Assembly: GCA_958423465.1 (NCBI GenBank)
Contig: CATZRD010000016.1
Span: 1 to 44,655, forward strand
Direction: 5' to 3'
Origin: an uncultured Oscillospiraceae bacterium
GTDB lineage: Bacteria; Bacillota; Clostridia; Oscillospirales; Oscillospiraceae
Length of the DNA stretch: 44,655 bases
Below, one piece after another: positions 31,453 through 39,032 of this stretch. Under the pieces are notes generated by a model. That model had not been told where the DNA came from and did not search any database. It saw nothing but the letters and a program-made list of their open reading frames with translations. The translations under genes were made by a program, and so were the position numbers. How positions within the stretch are numbered: position 1 is the first letter of the stretch; the number at the start of each line of letters is the position of its first letter.

Positions 31453-32124
31453 TCACCCCACCTGATAGCCCACGCCCTTTTTGGTGCGGACCATGTCCTG
31501 AAGCCCCAGCTCCTCCAGCTTCCGCCGCAGGCGGGTCACGTTTACCGTCAGGGTGTTTTCGTCCACGAAGCTGTCCGTCTCCCACAGCTTGCGCATGAGG
31601 GTGTCCCGGGATACCACGGCCCCCCTGTGCTCCATGAGCACCTGCAAAATGCGGTACTCATTGCGGGTCAGCTCCAGCCGCCGGCCCCGGTAGGTCAGGG
31701 AGTTGTCCCCGGTGTCCAGCACCGCCCCCTTCCACTCCAGCAGGGCCGTAGGCGCGCCGAAGGCGTAGGTGCGGCGGAGCAGAGCCTGGATCTTGGCGGT
31801 GAGCACGTCCAGATCGAAGGGCTTGGCCACGAAGTCGTCGCCGCCCAGATTCATGGCCATGACGATGTTCATGTTGTCCGAGGCAGAGGACAGGAAAATG
31901 ATGGGCGTCTGGCTCAGCTTACGGATCTCCGTACACCAGTGGTAGCCGTTGCGGCAGGGCAGGCCGATGTCCAGCAGCACCAGATGGGGCGCGAAGCGGG
32001 CGAATTCCCCCACGATATCCCGGTAGTCCTCCGCCCGGCGGATCTGCCAGCCCCAGGAGGCGATATGCTCCGCCACCGCCCCGGCGATGGTGTCGTCGTC
32101 CTCCACCAGCAGGATCTTGTACAT
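31453..32124 (-). CDS. OmpR-family response regulator, BceR-like
   Basis: A 223-residue regulator. The receiver domain has the acidic pair in VEDDDT, the phosphoacceptor Asp in LVLLDIGLPCRNGY, and the conserved Lys in VAKPFD. The C-terminal winged helix (LTRNEYRILQVLMEHRGAVV, DENTLTVNVTRLRRKLEELG) is of the OmpR/PhoB class. The start is the ATG preceded by AGGAGG at 8-9 bases; the longer frame to 32178 runs into the promoter. It would bind the inverted repeat upstream of the transporter. Confidence 0.92.
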   Translation of the reverse strand: MYKILLVEDDDTIAGAVAEHIASWGWQIRRAEDYRDIVGEFARFAPHLVLLDIGLPCRNGYHWCTEIRKLSQTPIIFLSSASDNMNIVMAMNLGGDDFVAKPFDLDVLTAKIQALLRRTYAFGAPTALLEWKGAVLDTGDNSLTYRGRRLELTRNEYRILQVLMEHRGAVVSRDTLMRKLWETDSFVDENTLTVNVTRLRRKLEELGLQDMVRTKKGVGYQVG

Positions 32125-32157
32125 GGCCGCTTCCTCCTTGCGCTGTTTACTGAAGGT

Positions 32158-32186
32158 ATCATACCGTATCCGGGGCAAAAGCGCAA
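32158..32186 (-). promoter_or_regulatory. Promoter of the bceRS-like operon
   Basis: On the minus strand TTGCGC (32186-32181) and TATGAT (32163-32158) are 17 bases apart, just after the terminator of the transporter genes, so regulator and kinase have their own transcript. Confidence 0.7.
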
Positions 32187-32219
32187 GGCGGAAGCGTTTT
32201 AAGATTTTCTAAACGGCGG

Positions 32220-32257
32220 AAAAGGCCGCCGGGAGCGGAAAGCTCTGGCGGCCTTTT
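32220..32257 (-). terminator. Terminator of the bceAB-like operon
   Basis: AAAAGGCCGCC and GGCGGCCTTTT enclose a smaller inner stem GAGC/GCTC. A T run follows on the minus strand, 15 bases after the permease stop. Confidence 0.85.
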
Positions 32258-32271
32258 GAGGAGAGAGAGGG

Positions 32272-34356
32272 TCATCGTTCCACGATCTTGTAGTAGGTCC
32301 GGGCGGTGAGCAGGTATACCGCGCCGTAGACCAGGAAGAACACCAGCACCGTGCCAAGAGTACACAGGGCGGTGAGGGTGGTGTTTTGCAGCATGAACAG
32401 GGTCAGCAGCTTCTCCACCATGTTGAAGTCAAAGACGATGTGGACCGCCGCCACGGCGATGGGCAGGAAGAACACCGTCAGCACCTGGCCCCGGATGGAG
32501 GACTTGACCTCCTGGCGGCTGAGGCCCACCTTCTGCATGATCTCGAACCGCTCCTTGTCCTCATAGCCCTCGCTGATCTGCTTGTAGTAGATGATGAGCA
32601 CCGTGGCCATGAGGAAGATGAGGCCCAGGAAAATGCCCAGGAACAGGAACCCGCCGCTGAGGCCGTAGGTCTCCGCCTCCACATCGTACCGCATGGCGTA
32701 GGAGCAGGACTTCCAGGCACCGGTGTGCGCGTACTGGTCCCGATTTTCCGGGACGGTGGACTGCCACAGGCCGTTCTCCAGGTCCACCTGCTCCAGTTCC
32801 TCCCGGGTGGCGTCCACATTGAAGTAGGCGTACCACCGGACATAGGAGCACCGCTCGCCGTAGGCCGCCTTTTCCCGCTGGAAGAGGTCCAGCAGGGCGT
32901 CCTCGTCCGGGACCACCACGGTGATGTACTGGGCAATGTCCACGCTGGGGGTGGGGTTCCTTTTCAGCCGCTGGGCGATGGGCCAGCTGTCGCTGTCCAG
33001 CTCCTCCCCGGCGGCATAGTGGTCGCCTACCTCCACCCAGTGAATGGTAAGAGCGTCCCCCGTTACCTGGCCGTAGACCGCCACCTGGCCCGCCGGGAGG
33101 TCCAGCTTCTCCCCGGTGAGGCTGGCGTACTGGTCCTGGGTCATGGCGGTCAGGGAGACCACGCCGCCCTGAGCGTCCTCGTTGAAGCGGTCGGTGGTGT
33201 AGCTGCCGTCGGACAGGCGGCCCGCGCCGAAGCTGAGCTGGGAACCGGTCCACTCCTTTGTGATCTTCACGTCCCGGTCCTCGATGAACTGCCGGTGGAT
33301 GGAGAGCATCCCCGCCGGGTCAAAGGGGTCCTCGTCCGTGGGGTCGAAATAGACCTCCACGTTCACGTCCCCGGGGGCCATGGCGTCCACGATCTCCGCC
33401 GTACCCAGGTACAGGGACAATGTGCCGGAGATCATGACCATCACCATGGTGCACAGGATGCAGATGTTGGCCAGACCTACGGCGTTCTGCTTCATGCGGT
33501 AGAGCATCCCGGATATGCCAATGAAGGGGCCGGTGCGGTAGTAGAACTTTTTGTTCCGGCGCAGAGCCTTCAGAATGAAGATACTGACGGCGGTAAAGAG
33601 GCAGTAGGTGCCGATGATGACCAGAAACACCGCTAGGAAGTAGGTGGCGATGGCCTCCACGCCGTTGGAGGTGCGCAGGGCGATAACGTAGCCCGCCCCC
33701 AGAGTGACCACCCCCAGCAGGGTCAGCAGCCACCGGGTCTTGGGCTCCCGCTCGCCCACGTTCCCGCCCCGGAGCAGCTCGATGGGATTGGATACGCGGA
33801 CCTTGTTGAGATTGGTCAGCAGGGTCAGCAGGATGAGAGCGCCGAAGAGAACGGCGGTGAGGGCCATGGCCGGCAGGGAGAGGGACACGCCGAAGGGCAC
33901 GGGCATCCGCAGCAGCTTGTAGAGGGTCAGGGTCACCAGCTTGTGGAGGGCCGCACCCAGCAGCAGGCCGCCGGGGATGGCGATGAGGGCGACGTACACC
34001 GTCTCGTAGAACAGCACGGCGGAGATGTGGCCCTTGCCCATGCCCAGAATGTTGTAGAGGCCAAGCTCCTTCTTCCGCCGCTTCATGAGAAAGCTGTTGA
34101 CGTACAGCACGAAGATCACGGAGAAGAGAAGGGCGACGATCATGCCCAGGGTCATCATGACCTTGACGTACATATAGGCGTTGGGCCGGCCGGGGGCCAT
34201 GTTCTCCACGCCGGGGTCCAGCACCAGGGCGGACATGATGTAGTAGGCGGCGATGTTGCCGACGAGGGCCAGCAGGTAGGGGACGTAGAACCGGCGGTTG
34301 CTGCATATCGCCTGCCAGGCCAGTTTGGGGTAGAGGCGCTTACCCACGTTCCTCAC
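32272..34356 (-). CDS. Peptide-resistance ABC transporter permease, BceB-like
   Basis: A 694-residue FtsX-superfamily permease with ten membrane helices arranged as in BceB. A large extracellular domain (about residues 330-555, rich in Asp/Glu/Tyr) lies between helices 7 and 8; this is the part that recognises antimicrobial peptides or lipid II cycle complexes. FtsX-type cytoplasmic motifs include RRKKELGLYNILGMGKGHI and EDKERFEIMQKVGLSRQEVK. It overlaps the ATPase gene by 17 bases. It likely also acts as the sensor for the neighbouring BceS-type kinase (family knowledge). Confidence 0.9.
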   Translation of the reverse strand: MRNVGKRLYPKLAWQAICSNRRFYVPYLLALVGNIAAYYIMSALVLDPGVENMAPGRPNAYMYVKVMMTLGMIVALLFSVIFVLYVNSFLMKRRKKELGLYNILGMGKGHISAVLFYETVYVALIAIPGGLLLGAALHKLVTLTLYKLLRMPVPFGVSLSLPAMALTAVLFGALILLTLLTNLNKVRVSNPIELLRGGNVGEREPKTRWLLTLLGVVTLGAGYVIALRTSNGVEAIATYFLAVFLVIIGTYCLFTAVSIFILKALRRNKKFYYRTGPFIGISGMLYRMKQNAVGLANICILCTMVMVMISGTLSLYLGTAEIVDAMAPGDVNVEVYFDPTDEDPFDPAGMLSIHRQFIEDRDVKITKEWTGSQLSFGAGRLSDGSYTTDRFNEDAQGGVVSLTAMTQDQYASLTGEKLDLPAGQVAVYGQVTGDALTIHWVEVGDHYAAGEELDSDSWPIAQRLKRNPTPSVDIAQYITVVVPDEDALLDLFQREKAAYGERCSYVRWYAYFNVDATREELEQVDLENGLWQSTVPENRDQYAHTGAWKSCSYAMRYDVEAETYGLSGGFLFLGIFLGLIFLMATVLIIYYKQISEGYEDKERFEIMQKVGLSRQEVKSSIRGQVLTVFFLPIAVAAVHIVFDFNMVEKLLTLFMLQNTTLTALCTLGTVLVFFLVYGAVYLLTARTYYKIVER

Positions 34357-35107
34357 CTCCGGTAGCCAGCAGGGTCAGGGTGTCGGAGATCTTCTGATAC
34401 ATCTCCTCGGTGGTGTACATCCCCCGGTAGATCTGGTGGAACACCTGACCGTCCCGGATGAAGAGCACCCGCCCGGCGTGGCTGGCGGCCCTGGTGGAGT
34501 GGGTGACCATGAGAATGGTCTGGCCCTCGGCGTTCACCTGGTCGAAGAGGGAGAGCAGGCCGTCGGTGGCCTTGCTGTCCAGGGCGCCGGTAGGCTCGTC
34601 GGCCAGGACGATGCGGGGCTGGGTGATGAGGGCCCGGGCCACGGCGGCGCGCTGCTTCTCGCCGCCGGACACCTCGTAGGGGTACTTGCCCAGCAGGGCC
34701 TCGATCCCCAGCCGCCGGGCCAGAGGCGTCAGGCGCTTTTCCATCTCCGGCCAGCTTTTGCCCGCCAGCACCAGAGGCAGCACGATGTTGTCCCGGAGGG
34801 TGAAGGTGTCCAGCAGGTTGAAGTCCTGGAACACGAAGCCCAGGTGGTCCCGGCGGAAGGCGGCGATGTCCTTTTCCCGGATGTTGACGATATCCCGGTC
34901 GTCCAGCAGCACCTGGCCGCTGGTGGGCTTGTCCAGGGCCGCCAGAATGTTCAGCAGGGTGGTCTTGCCGGAACCGGATTCCCCCATGATGGCCACATAT
35001 TCCCCCGCCTCCACGGCGAAGTTCACGTTGGTCAGGGCCTGGACCTGCTGGCCGCCGAAGCGGGTGGTATAGATCTTTTTCAGATCGTTGACAGCTAAGA
35101 TCGGCAT
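34340..35107 (-). CDS. Peptide-resistance ABC transporter ATP-binding protein, BceA-like
   Basis: A 255-residue ATPase of the MacB/LolD group: GESGSGKTTLLNILAALDKP (Walker A), Q-loop FVFQDFNLLDTFTLRDNI, signature VSGGEKQRAAVARALI, Walker B IVLADEPTGALDSKA and switch VTHSTRAA. The C-terminal RDGQVFHQIYRG is typical of BceA-type subunits. First gene of the transporter operon; AGGAGG lies about 12 bases before the ATG. It powers peptide removal with the BceB-like permease. Confidence 0.93.
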   Translation of the reverse strand: MPILAVNDLKKIYTTRFGGQQVQALTNVNFAVEAGEYVAIMGESGSGKTTLLNILAALDKPTSGQVLLDDRDIVNIREKDIAAFRRDHLGFVFQDFNLLDTFTLRDNIVLPLVLAGKSWPEMEKRLTPLARRLGIEALLGKYPYEVSGGEKQRAAVARALITQPRIVLADEPTGALDSKATDGLLSLFDQVNAEGQTILMVTHSTRAASHAGRVLFIRDGQVFHQIYRGMYTTEEMYQKISDTLTLLATGGEERG

Positions 35108-35141
35108 AGTGAAACGGACCTCCTTGTGTTTGGCTGCTCCC

Positions 35142-35224
35142 AGTATAGCCGCTGGCGGCCGCCCGCGCCATGGCTTTATCTTACAAAAGGGCGCCCAACC
35201 TTACACTGACGTAAGTTTGGGCGC
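35142..35224 (-). promoter_or_regulatory. bceAB-like promoter region with BceR-type operator inside a terminator hairpin
   Basis: GCGCCCAACCTTAC (35191-35204) and GTAAGTTTGGGCGC (35211-35224) form a 14-bp stem with one mismatch. Inside it lies TTACA-CTGA-CGTAA (35201-35214), one base from the BceR consensus TnACA-N4-TGTAA. About 60 bases downstream on the minus strand is a -10-like TATACT (35147-35142) without a clear -35, as expected for an activated promoter. The same hairpin, followed by CCTTTTG on the minus strand, also sits right after the metallophosphoesterase stop and could end that transcript. Confidence 0.65.
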
Positions 35225-35231
35225 TGGATGC

Positions 35232-35822
35232 TCAGATCTCGATGATATACCGCTCGCAGGCGTTGACGATGGTGGTGTCTCCCCGGTGGAGGACCCGGGG
35301 CCGGTCCATGCCGTAGTTGAGGTGGACGTGGCCGTGGACCATATATCGGGGCTTGTACTGATCCAGCAGGGGCAGGAACGCCTCAAAGCCCCGGTGGGCG
35401 TAGTCGTCCCCGTCGCCGTAGCCCTTGGCGGGGGAGTGGGTCACCACGATGTCCACCCCGCCCGCCCGCCACAGCTTCCACTTCAGCCGGCGGATGCGGC
35501 GGGCCATCTGCCGCTCGGAATACTGGTGGGGCCCGCCGTTGTAGACCGGGCAGCCCCCCAGACCCAGGATGTGCAGGCCCTTCACCGTGACAAGCTGGTC
35601 CTCGATGCAGTCGCAGCCCTCCGGCGGGTCGCTGCGATAGGTCACGTCGTGGTTTCCGTGGACGTACAGCAGGGGGGCCCGGCCCATGGTCACCAGAAAT
35701 TGCAGGTAGCGGGATTTCAAATCCCCGCAGGAGAGAATCAGATCGATCCCGTCCAGCCGGCCGGGCTGGTAGTAATCCCACAGATAGGGGCTTTCCTTGT
35801 CGGAGACCAGCAAGATCTTCAT
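35232..35822 (-). CDS. Calcineurin-like metallophosphoesterase
   Basis: A 196-residue phosphoesterase with motifs LILSCGDLK, LLYVHGNHD, VVTHSPAKG and MVHGHVHLNYG, the dimetal site of the family. The first motif reads VSDKESPYLW, with Glu where most relatives have His (DxH). The same change seems usual in this Clostridia subfamily (recalled, not searched). Substrate unknown; it is shorter than DNA-repair relatives. The start is the ATG following AAGGAGA; the upstream frame to 35942 crosses the promoter. Confidence 0.82.
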   Translation of the reverse strand: MKILLVSDKESPYLWDYYQPGRLDGIDLILSCGDLKSRYLQFLVTMGRAPLLYVHGNHDVTYRSDPPEGCDCIEDQLVTVKGLHILGLGGCPVYNGGPHQYSERQMARRIRRLKWKLWRAGGVDIVVTHSPAKGYGDGDDYAHRGFEAFLPLLDQYKPRYMVHGHVHLNYGMDRPRVLHRGDTTIVNACERYIIEI

Positions 35823-35867
35823 GGAAACTCTCCTTCTCCCGAAAGTGACGCTCAGGGCGCGTCCCCT

Positions 35868-35897
35868 ATTATAGACCCGGAGGGACCTCCGGCGCAA
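35868..35897 (-). promoter_or_regulatory. Promoter of the metallophosphoesterase gene with palindromic spacer
   Basis: On the minus strand TTGCGC (35897-35892) and a perfect TATAAT (35873-35868) are 18 bases apart. The spacer is occupied by the inverted repeat CCGGAGG-TC-CCTCCGG, a likely operator. Confidence 0.6.
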
Positions 35898-35942
35898 CAG
35901 CTTTTTCCCGGAAAACCCCCAAAATTTGTCCCCCCGGAGCAA

Positions 35943-35987
35943 GCGGCAGAAGATGCCCGAAGCCGCCGGCTCCGGGCATCTTGCCGC
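35943..35987 (-). terminator. Hairpin after nfnB
   Basis: GCGGCA+AGATGCCCG pairs with CGGGCATCTTGCCGC, with a 2-base bulge, 12 bases past the stop of the Nfn operon. There is no clear T run, so termination strength is uncertain. Confidence 0.55.
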
Positions 35988-35998
35988 GAGGGGTGTTC

Positions 35999-37417
35999 CT
36001 ACTTCTGGGACAGGTGCTCGTCGATGGCCCGGGCGGCGGTCTTGCCCGCGCCCATGGCCAGGATCACGGTGGCCGCGCCGGTGACGGCGTCGCCGCCGGC
36101 GTACACGCCCTCCCGGCTGGTGAGGCCGTCCTCATTGACGATGATGCCGCCCCGCTTGTTGATCTCCAGCCCCTTGGTGGTGGACTTGATGAGGGGGTTG
36201 GGGCTGGTGCCCAGGGCCATGATGACGCAGTCCATCTCCATCTCGAACTCGCTGCCTTCCTTGACGATGGGACGGCGGCGGCCGGAGGCGTCGGGCTCGC
36301 CCAGCTCCATCTCCACGCACCGGATGCCGGTGACAGAGCCGTTCTTCGGGTCGCGCTTGTCCTCGGGATTGTTGTAGCCCAGGATCTCCACAGGGTTGTT
36401 GAGGGTCTTGAAGATGATGCCCTCCTCCTTGGCGTGCTCCACCTCTTCCTTACGGGCGGGCAGCTCCGCCTCGCTGCGGCGGTAGATGATATGTACCTCG
36501 GCCCCCAGACGGCGGGAGCAGCGGGCGGCGTCCATGGCCACGTTGCCGCCGCCCACCACGGCCACCTTCTTGCCCTTCAGGGGCATGATGGGGGTGTCGC
36601 TGCCGTCCTTGTAGGCTTTCATCAGGTTGATGCGGGTCAAAAACTCGTTGGCGGAATAGACACCCTTCAGGTTCTCCCCGGGGATGTGCATGAACATGGG
36701 CAGGCCCGCGCCGGAGCCGATGAACACGGCCTCGAAGCCCTCCTGCTCCATCAGTTCGTCGATGGTGATGGACCGGCCCACCACCACGTTGGTCTCGATC
36801 TTCACGCCCAGGTCCTTCAGCCCGTCCACTTCCTTCTGGACAATGGATTTGGGCAGACGGAACTCGGGGATGCCGTAGACCAGCACGCCGCCGGCCAGGT
36901 GCAGGGCCTCGAACACCGTGACCTCATAGCCCTTCCGGGCCAGGTCCCCGGCGCAGGTGAGGCCGGAGGGGCCGGAGCCGATGACGGCTACCTTGTGGCC
37001 GTTGGAAGCGGGCTTTTCCGGCTTCTCGGAGGCGTTGGCGTTATGCCAGTCGGCCACGAAACGCTCCAGCCGGCCGATGCCCACGGCCTCGGTCTTGATG
37101 CCCCGGACACACTTGGATTCACACTGGGTCTCCTGGGGGCACACACGGCCGCACACGGCGGGCAGGGCGCTGTCGGCGGCGATGATCTGATAGGCGGCCT
37201 CAAAGTCGCCCTCCGCCACCTTGGCGATAAAGTCGGGAATATGGATCTGCACCGGGCAGCCGGAGACGCAGGGCATATTCTTGCAGTGGAGGCAGCGCTG
37301 GGCCTCGTCGATGGCCTGCTCTCTGGTGTAGCCCAGGGCCACCTCGTCAAAATTCCCCGCCCGGACCACCGGGTCCTGATGGGGCATGGGATTCTTATGC
37401 GGACACATATTGGGCAT
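35999..37417 (-). CDS. nfnB: NADPH-dependent oxidoreductase, NfnB / glutamate synthase small-chain type
   Basis: A 472-residue flavoprotein. N-terminal cysteines form two iron-sulfur clusters (CLHCKNMPCVSGCP at about 42-55; CGRVCPQETQCESKC at about 89-103). An FAD site (AVIGSGPSGLTCAGDLARKG) and an NADP(H) site (VAVVGGGNVAMDAARCSRRL, IIYRRSEAELPARKEE) follow. The same fold is the glutamate synthase beta subunit. The adjacent NfnA-type gene with a one-base gap, and no large glutamate synthase subunit, point to the bifurcating complex that couples NADH and ferredoxin to NADP+ reduction. AGGAGG lies inside the end of nfnA. Confidence 0.9.
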   Translation of the reverse strand: MPNMCPHKNPMPHQDPVVRAGNFDEVALGYTREQAIDEAQRCLHCKNMPCVSGCPVQIHIPDFIAKVAEGDFEAAYQIIAADSALPAVCGRVCPQETQCESKCVRGIKTEAVGIGRLERFVADWHNANASEKPEKPASNGHKVAVIGSGPSGLTCAGDLARKGYEVTVFEALHLAGGVLVYGIPEFRLPKSIVQKEVDGLKDLGVKIETNVVVGRSITIDELMEQEGFEAVFIGSGAGLPMFMHIPGENLKGVYSANEFLTRINLMKAYKDGSDTPIMPLKGKKVAVVGGGNVAMDAARCSRRLGAEVHIIYRRSEAELPARKEEVEHAKEEGIIFKTLNNPVEILGYNNPEDKRDPKNGSVTGIRCVEMELGEPDASGRRRPIVKEGSEFEMEMDCVIMALGTSPNPLIKSTTKGLEINKRGGIIVNEDGLTSREGVYAGGDAVTGAATVILAMGAGKTAARAIDEHLSQK

Positions 37418-37418
37418 G

Positions 37419-38261
37419 TTACTTTACCTCCTGCTTGAACAGATTACAGGTTTCTTCCCGGGCGTGAAGCTCAAAATCCCGGTACATGGCGCCCCGGGCC
37501 ATGGCCTCGTCGAAGTCCACCTGGTGCCCGTCGAATTCAGGCCCGTCCACGCAGGCGAACTTGGTCTCGCCGCCCACGGTGAGGCGGCAGCCGCCGCACA
37601 TGCCGGTGCCGTCGATCATAATGGGGTTCATGCTGACCACCGTGGGGATATTGTACTGCTTGGTGAGCAGACACACGAACTTCATCATAATGACCGGCCC
37701 GATGGCGATGACCCGGTCATACTGGGCGCCGGCCTCGATCTGCTCCTTCAGCAGGTCGGTGACCAGGGCCTTCTTGCCGTAGGAGCCGTCGTCGGTGCCG
37801 ATGATGAGATTGGTGGAGGCGGCGCGGAACTCATCCTCCAGGATCACCAGGTCCTTATTGCGGAAGCCCACGATCAGGTCCACATGGCAGCCCACGTCGT
37901 GGAGCTTCTTGGCCACGGGGTAGGCGATGGCGGTGCCCACACCGCCGCCGATGACAGCCACGCGCTTCAGCCCCTCGGTCTCGGTAGCCTTGCCCAGGGG
38001 TCCCACGAAGTCCTGGAGGTACTCGCCCTCCTGCTTGTGGTTCAGCTTCTCCGTGGTGGCGCCCACGATCTGGAAGATGATGGTGATGGTGCCCTTCTCC
38101 CGGTCGTAGGCGGCGATGGTCAGGGGGATGCGCTCGCCGTTTTCATCCACCCGAAGAATGATGAACTGGCCCGGCTCCGCCTTGCGGGCCACGGCGGGAG
38201 CTTCCACCTCCATCAGGGTGACGGTGGGATTCAACTCTCTTTTCTTTACGATCCGATACAT
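37419..38261 (-). CDS. nfnA: NfnA-type ferredoxin-NADP+ oxidoreductase subunit
   Basis: A 280-residue protein of the ferredoxin reductase-like/PyrK group. It has an FAD part (AEPGQFIILRVDENGERIPL), a nucleotide part (AVIGGGVGTAIAYPVAKKL) and a C-terminal 2Fe-2S site (MIDGTGMCGGCRLTVGG and FACVDGPEFDGHQVDF, with Asp and three Cys as in NfnA). In Clostridium and Thermotoga this subunit binds NAD(H) and pairs with NfnB for electron bifurcation; the same is inferred here. The start is MYRIVKKREL, preceded by AGAGGA. A strong promoter lies about 85 bases upstream. Confidence 0.9.
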   Translation of the reverse strand: MYRIVKKRELNPTVTLMEVEAPAVARKAEPGQFIILRVDENGERIPLTIAAYDREKGTITIIFQIVGATTEKLNHKQEGEYLQDFVGPLGKATETEGLKRVAVIGGGVGTAIAYPVAKKLHDVGCHVDLIVGFRNKDLVILEDEFRAASTNLIIGTDDGSYGKKALVTDLLKEQIEAGAQYDRVIAIGPVIMMKFVCLLTKQYNIPTVVSMNPIMIDGTGMCGGCRLTVGGETKFACVDGPEFDGHQVDFDEAMARGAMYRDFELHAREETCNLFKQEVK

Positions 38262-38345
38262 AGTGTTTCCTCTTTCCACTTAGATTCGGTTGCGTATGTA
38301 CCCTCCTCCGCTGAGGGTATCCTGTGCCTATGCACATACAAATTT

Positions 38346-38374
38346 ACTATAGCACAGTTTTTCCGGCTCGTCAA
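38346..38374 (-). promoter_or_regulatory. Promoter of the nfnAB operon
   Basis: On the minus strand TTGACG (38374-38369) and TATAGT (38351-38346) are exactly 17 bases apart. Confidence 0.75.
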
Positions 38375-38467
38375 TTTTCTTCCGTGGATTTCCACGATTT
38401 TCAGAGGAGAAAGGCGGCGGCGCGCCGGCTTCCGGCGGGAATTCGCGAAATGGCGGCGAAACGCACC

Positions 38468-38496
38468 TTGACGAACGGCTCCGAATATGCTATACT
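38468..38496 (+). promoter_or_regulatory. Promoter of the tRNA-Thr region
   Basis: TTGACG (38468-38473), a 17-base spacer and TATACT (38491-38496), 43 bases before the first tRNA-like sequence. It is back to back with the nfnAB promoter. Confidence 0.75.
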
Positions 38497-38538
38497 GCAC
38501 TCGTTGCCGCCGGGAGGGCTGTTCCCGCGGACCGATCT

Positions 38539-38612
38539 GCTGATGTGGCTCAATGGCAGAGCATCTCACTCGTAATGAGAAGGTCTTTGATTGTTGATAA
38601 GGTAGCATTAGC
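38539..38612 (+). pseudogene. Degenerate tRNA-Thr(CGU)-like gene
   Basis: The acceptor arms GCTGATG and CATTAGC pair (one G-T). The D arm GCTC/GAGC and anticodon arm TCTCA-CTCGTAA-TGAGA are intact with anticodon CGT. The T arm is abnormal: about 20 bases without the TTCGA motif and no 5-bp stem, and no CCA end. A decayed or recombined copy of the tRNA downstream. Confidence 0.6.
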
Positions 38613-38643
38613 GCAAATGAAGACAGACGAACTAAATAGGTAT

Positions 38644-38681
38644 GCTGGTGTAGCTCAGTCGGTAGAGCAGCTGATTCGTAA
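38644..38681 (+). pseudogene. 5' half of a tRNA-Thr(CGU) gene
   Basis: From the acceptor through the anticodon loop (positions 38650-38681) it is identical to the functional tRNA at 38714, and then breaks off after CGTAA. The following CTACCAGAC could be the remnant of its 3' acceptor strand. It likely arose by recombination or integration-excision at the tRNA locus. Confidence 0.7.
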
Positions 38682-38713
38682 CTACCAGACGGGGCTGCAA
38701 TAAAACTAAATAC

Positions 38714-38789
38714 GCTACTGTAGCTCAGTCGGTAGAGCAGCTGATTCGTAATCAGCAGGTCGTGTGTTCGAGTCACATCAGTAGCTCCA
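38714..38789 (+). tRNA. tRNA-Thr (anticodon CGU)
   Basis: A complete cloverleaf of 76 bases. Acceptor GCTACTG/CAGTAGC, D stem GCTC/GAGC, anticodon stem GCTGA/TCAGC around TTCGTAA, T stem GTGTG/CACAT with TTCGAGT, and encoded TCCA end. Reads ACG codons. It marks the edge of the integrative element. Confidence 0.93.
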
Positions 38790-38826
38790 AAAAGAGGCGA
38801 AAGTTAATGACTTTCTCCTCTTTTTT
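38789..38826 (+). terminator. Terminator behind tRNA-Thr
   Basis: AAAAGAGG-C-GAAAG and CTTTC-T-CCTCTTTT form the stem, followed by T6. It begins at the last base of the tRNA. Confidence 0.85.
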
Positions 38827-38846
38827 CAACTTTTTCGAGACTTTGC

Positions 38847-38954
38847 TGACCCGCATTTTTCTGTATTTTGACCCACAAATATCAATTCTGCCATATGTGT
38901 TTTACGTCGCTCTCCCTTAGTGAAAAGAGGGCAAGACCCGCAATTTGACCCACA
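38847..38954. repeat. Direct repeats TGACCC(G/A)CA, probable integrase arm sites
   Basis: Copies lie at 38847-38855, 38869-38877 and 38946-38954, all in the same orientation. The first two are 22 bases apart (two helical turns), and a fourth copy (39038-39046) overlaps the end of the integrase gene. Tyrosine integrases of this type use short direct repeats near the att site. Confidence 0.5.
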
Positions 38955-38969
38955 CGGGAATTTGGAGCG

Positions 38970-39020
38970 AAAAGGAGCAGGCAGCACCCAACGGATTTTG
39001 AGACGCTGCCTGCTCCTTTT
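38970..39020 (-). terminator. Terminator of the integrase gene
   Basis: AAAAGGAGCAGGCAGC and GCTGCCTGCTCCTTTT form a perfect 16-bp stem with a 19-base loop; TTTT follows on the minus strand, 13 bases after the stop. Confidence 0.8.
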
Positions 39021-39032
39021 GTCAGTATTGGA

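Noticed and set aside
35999..37417. Glutamate synthase small subunit proper (gltD)
   Set aside because: No large subunit is nearby and the NfnA-type gene is fused by a one-base gap, so the Nfn complex explains the pair better.
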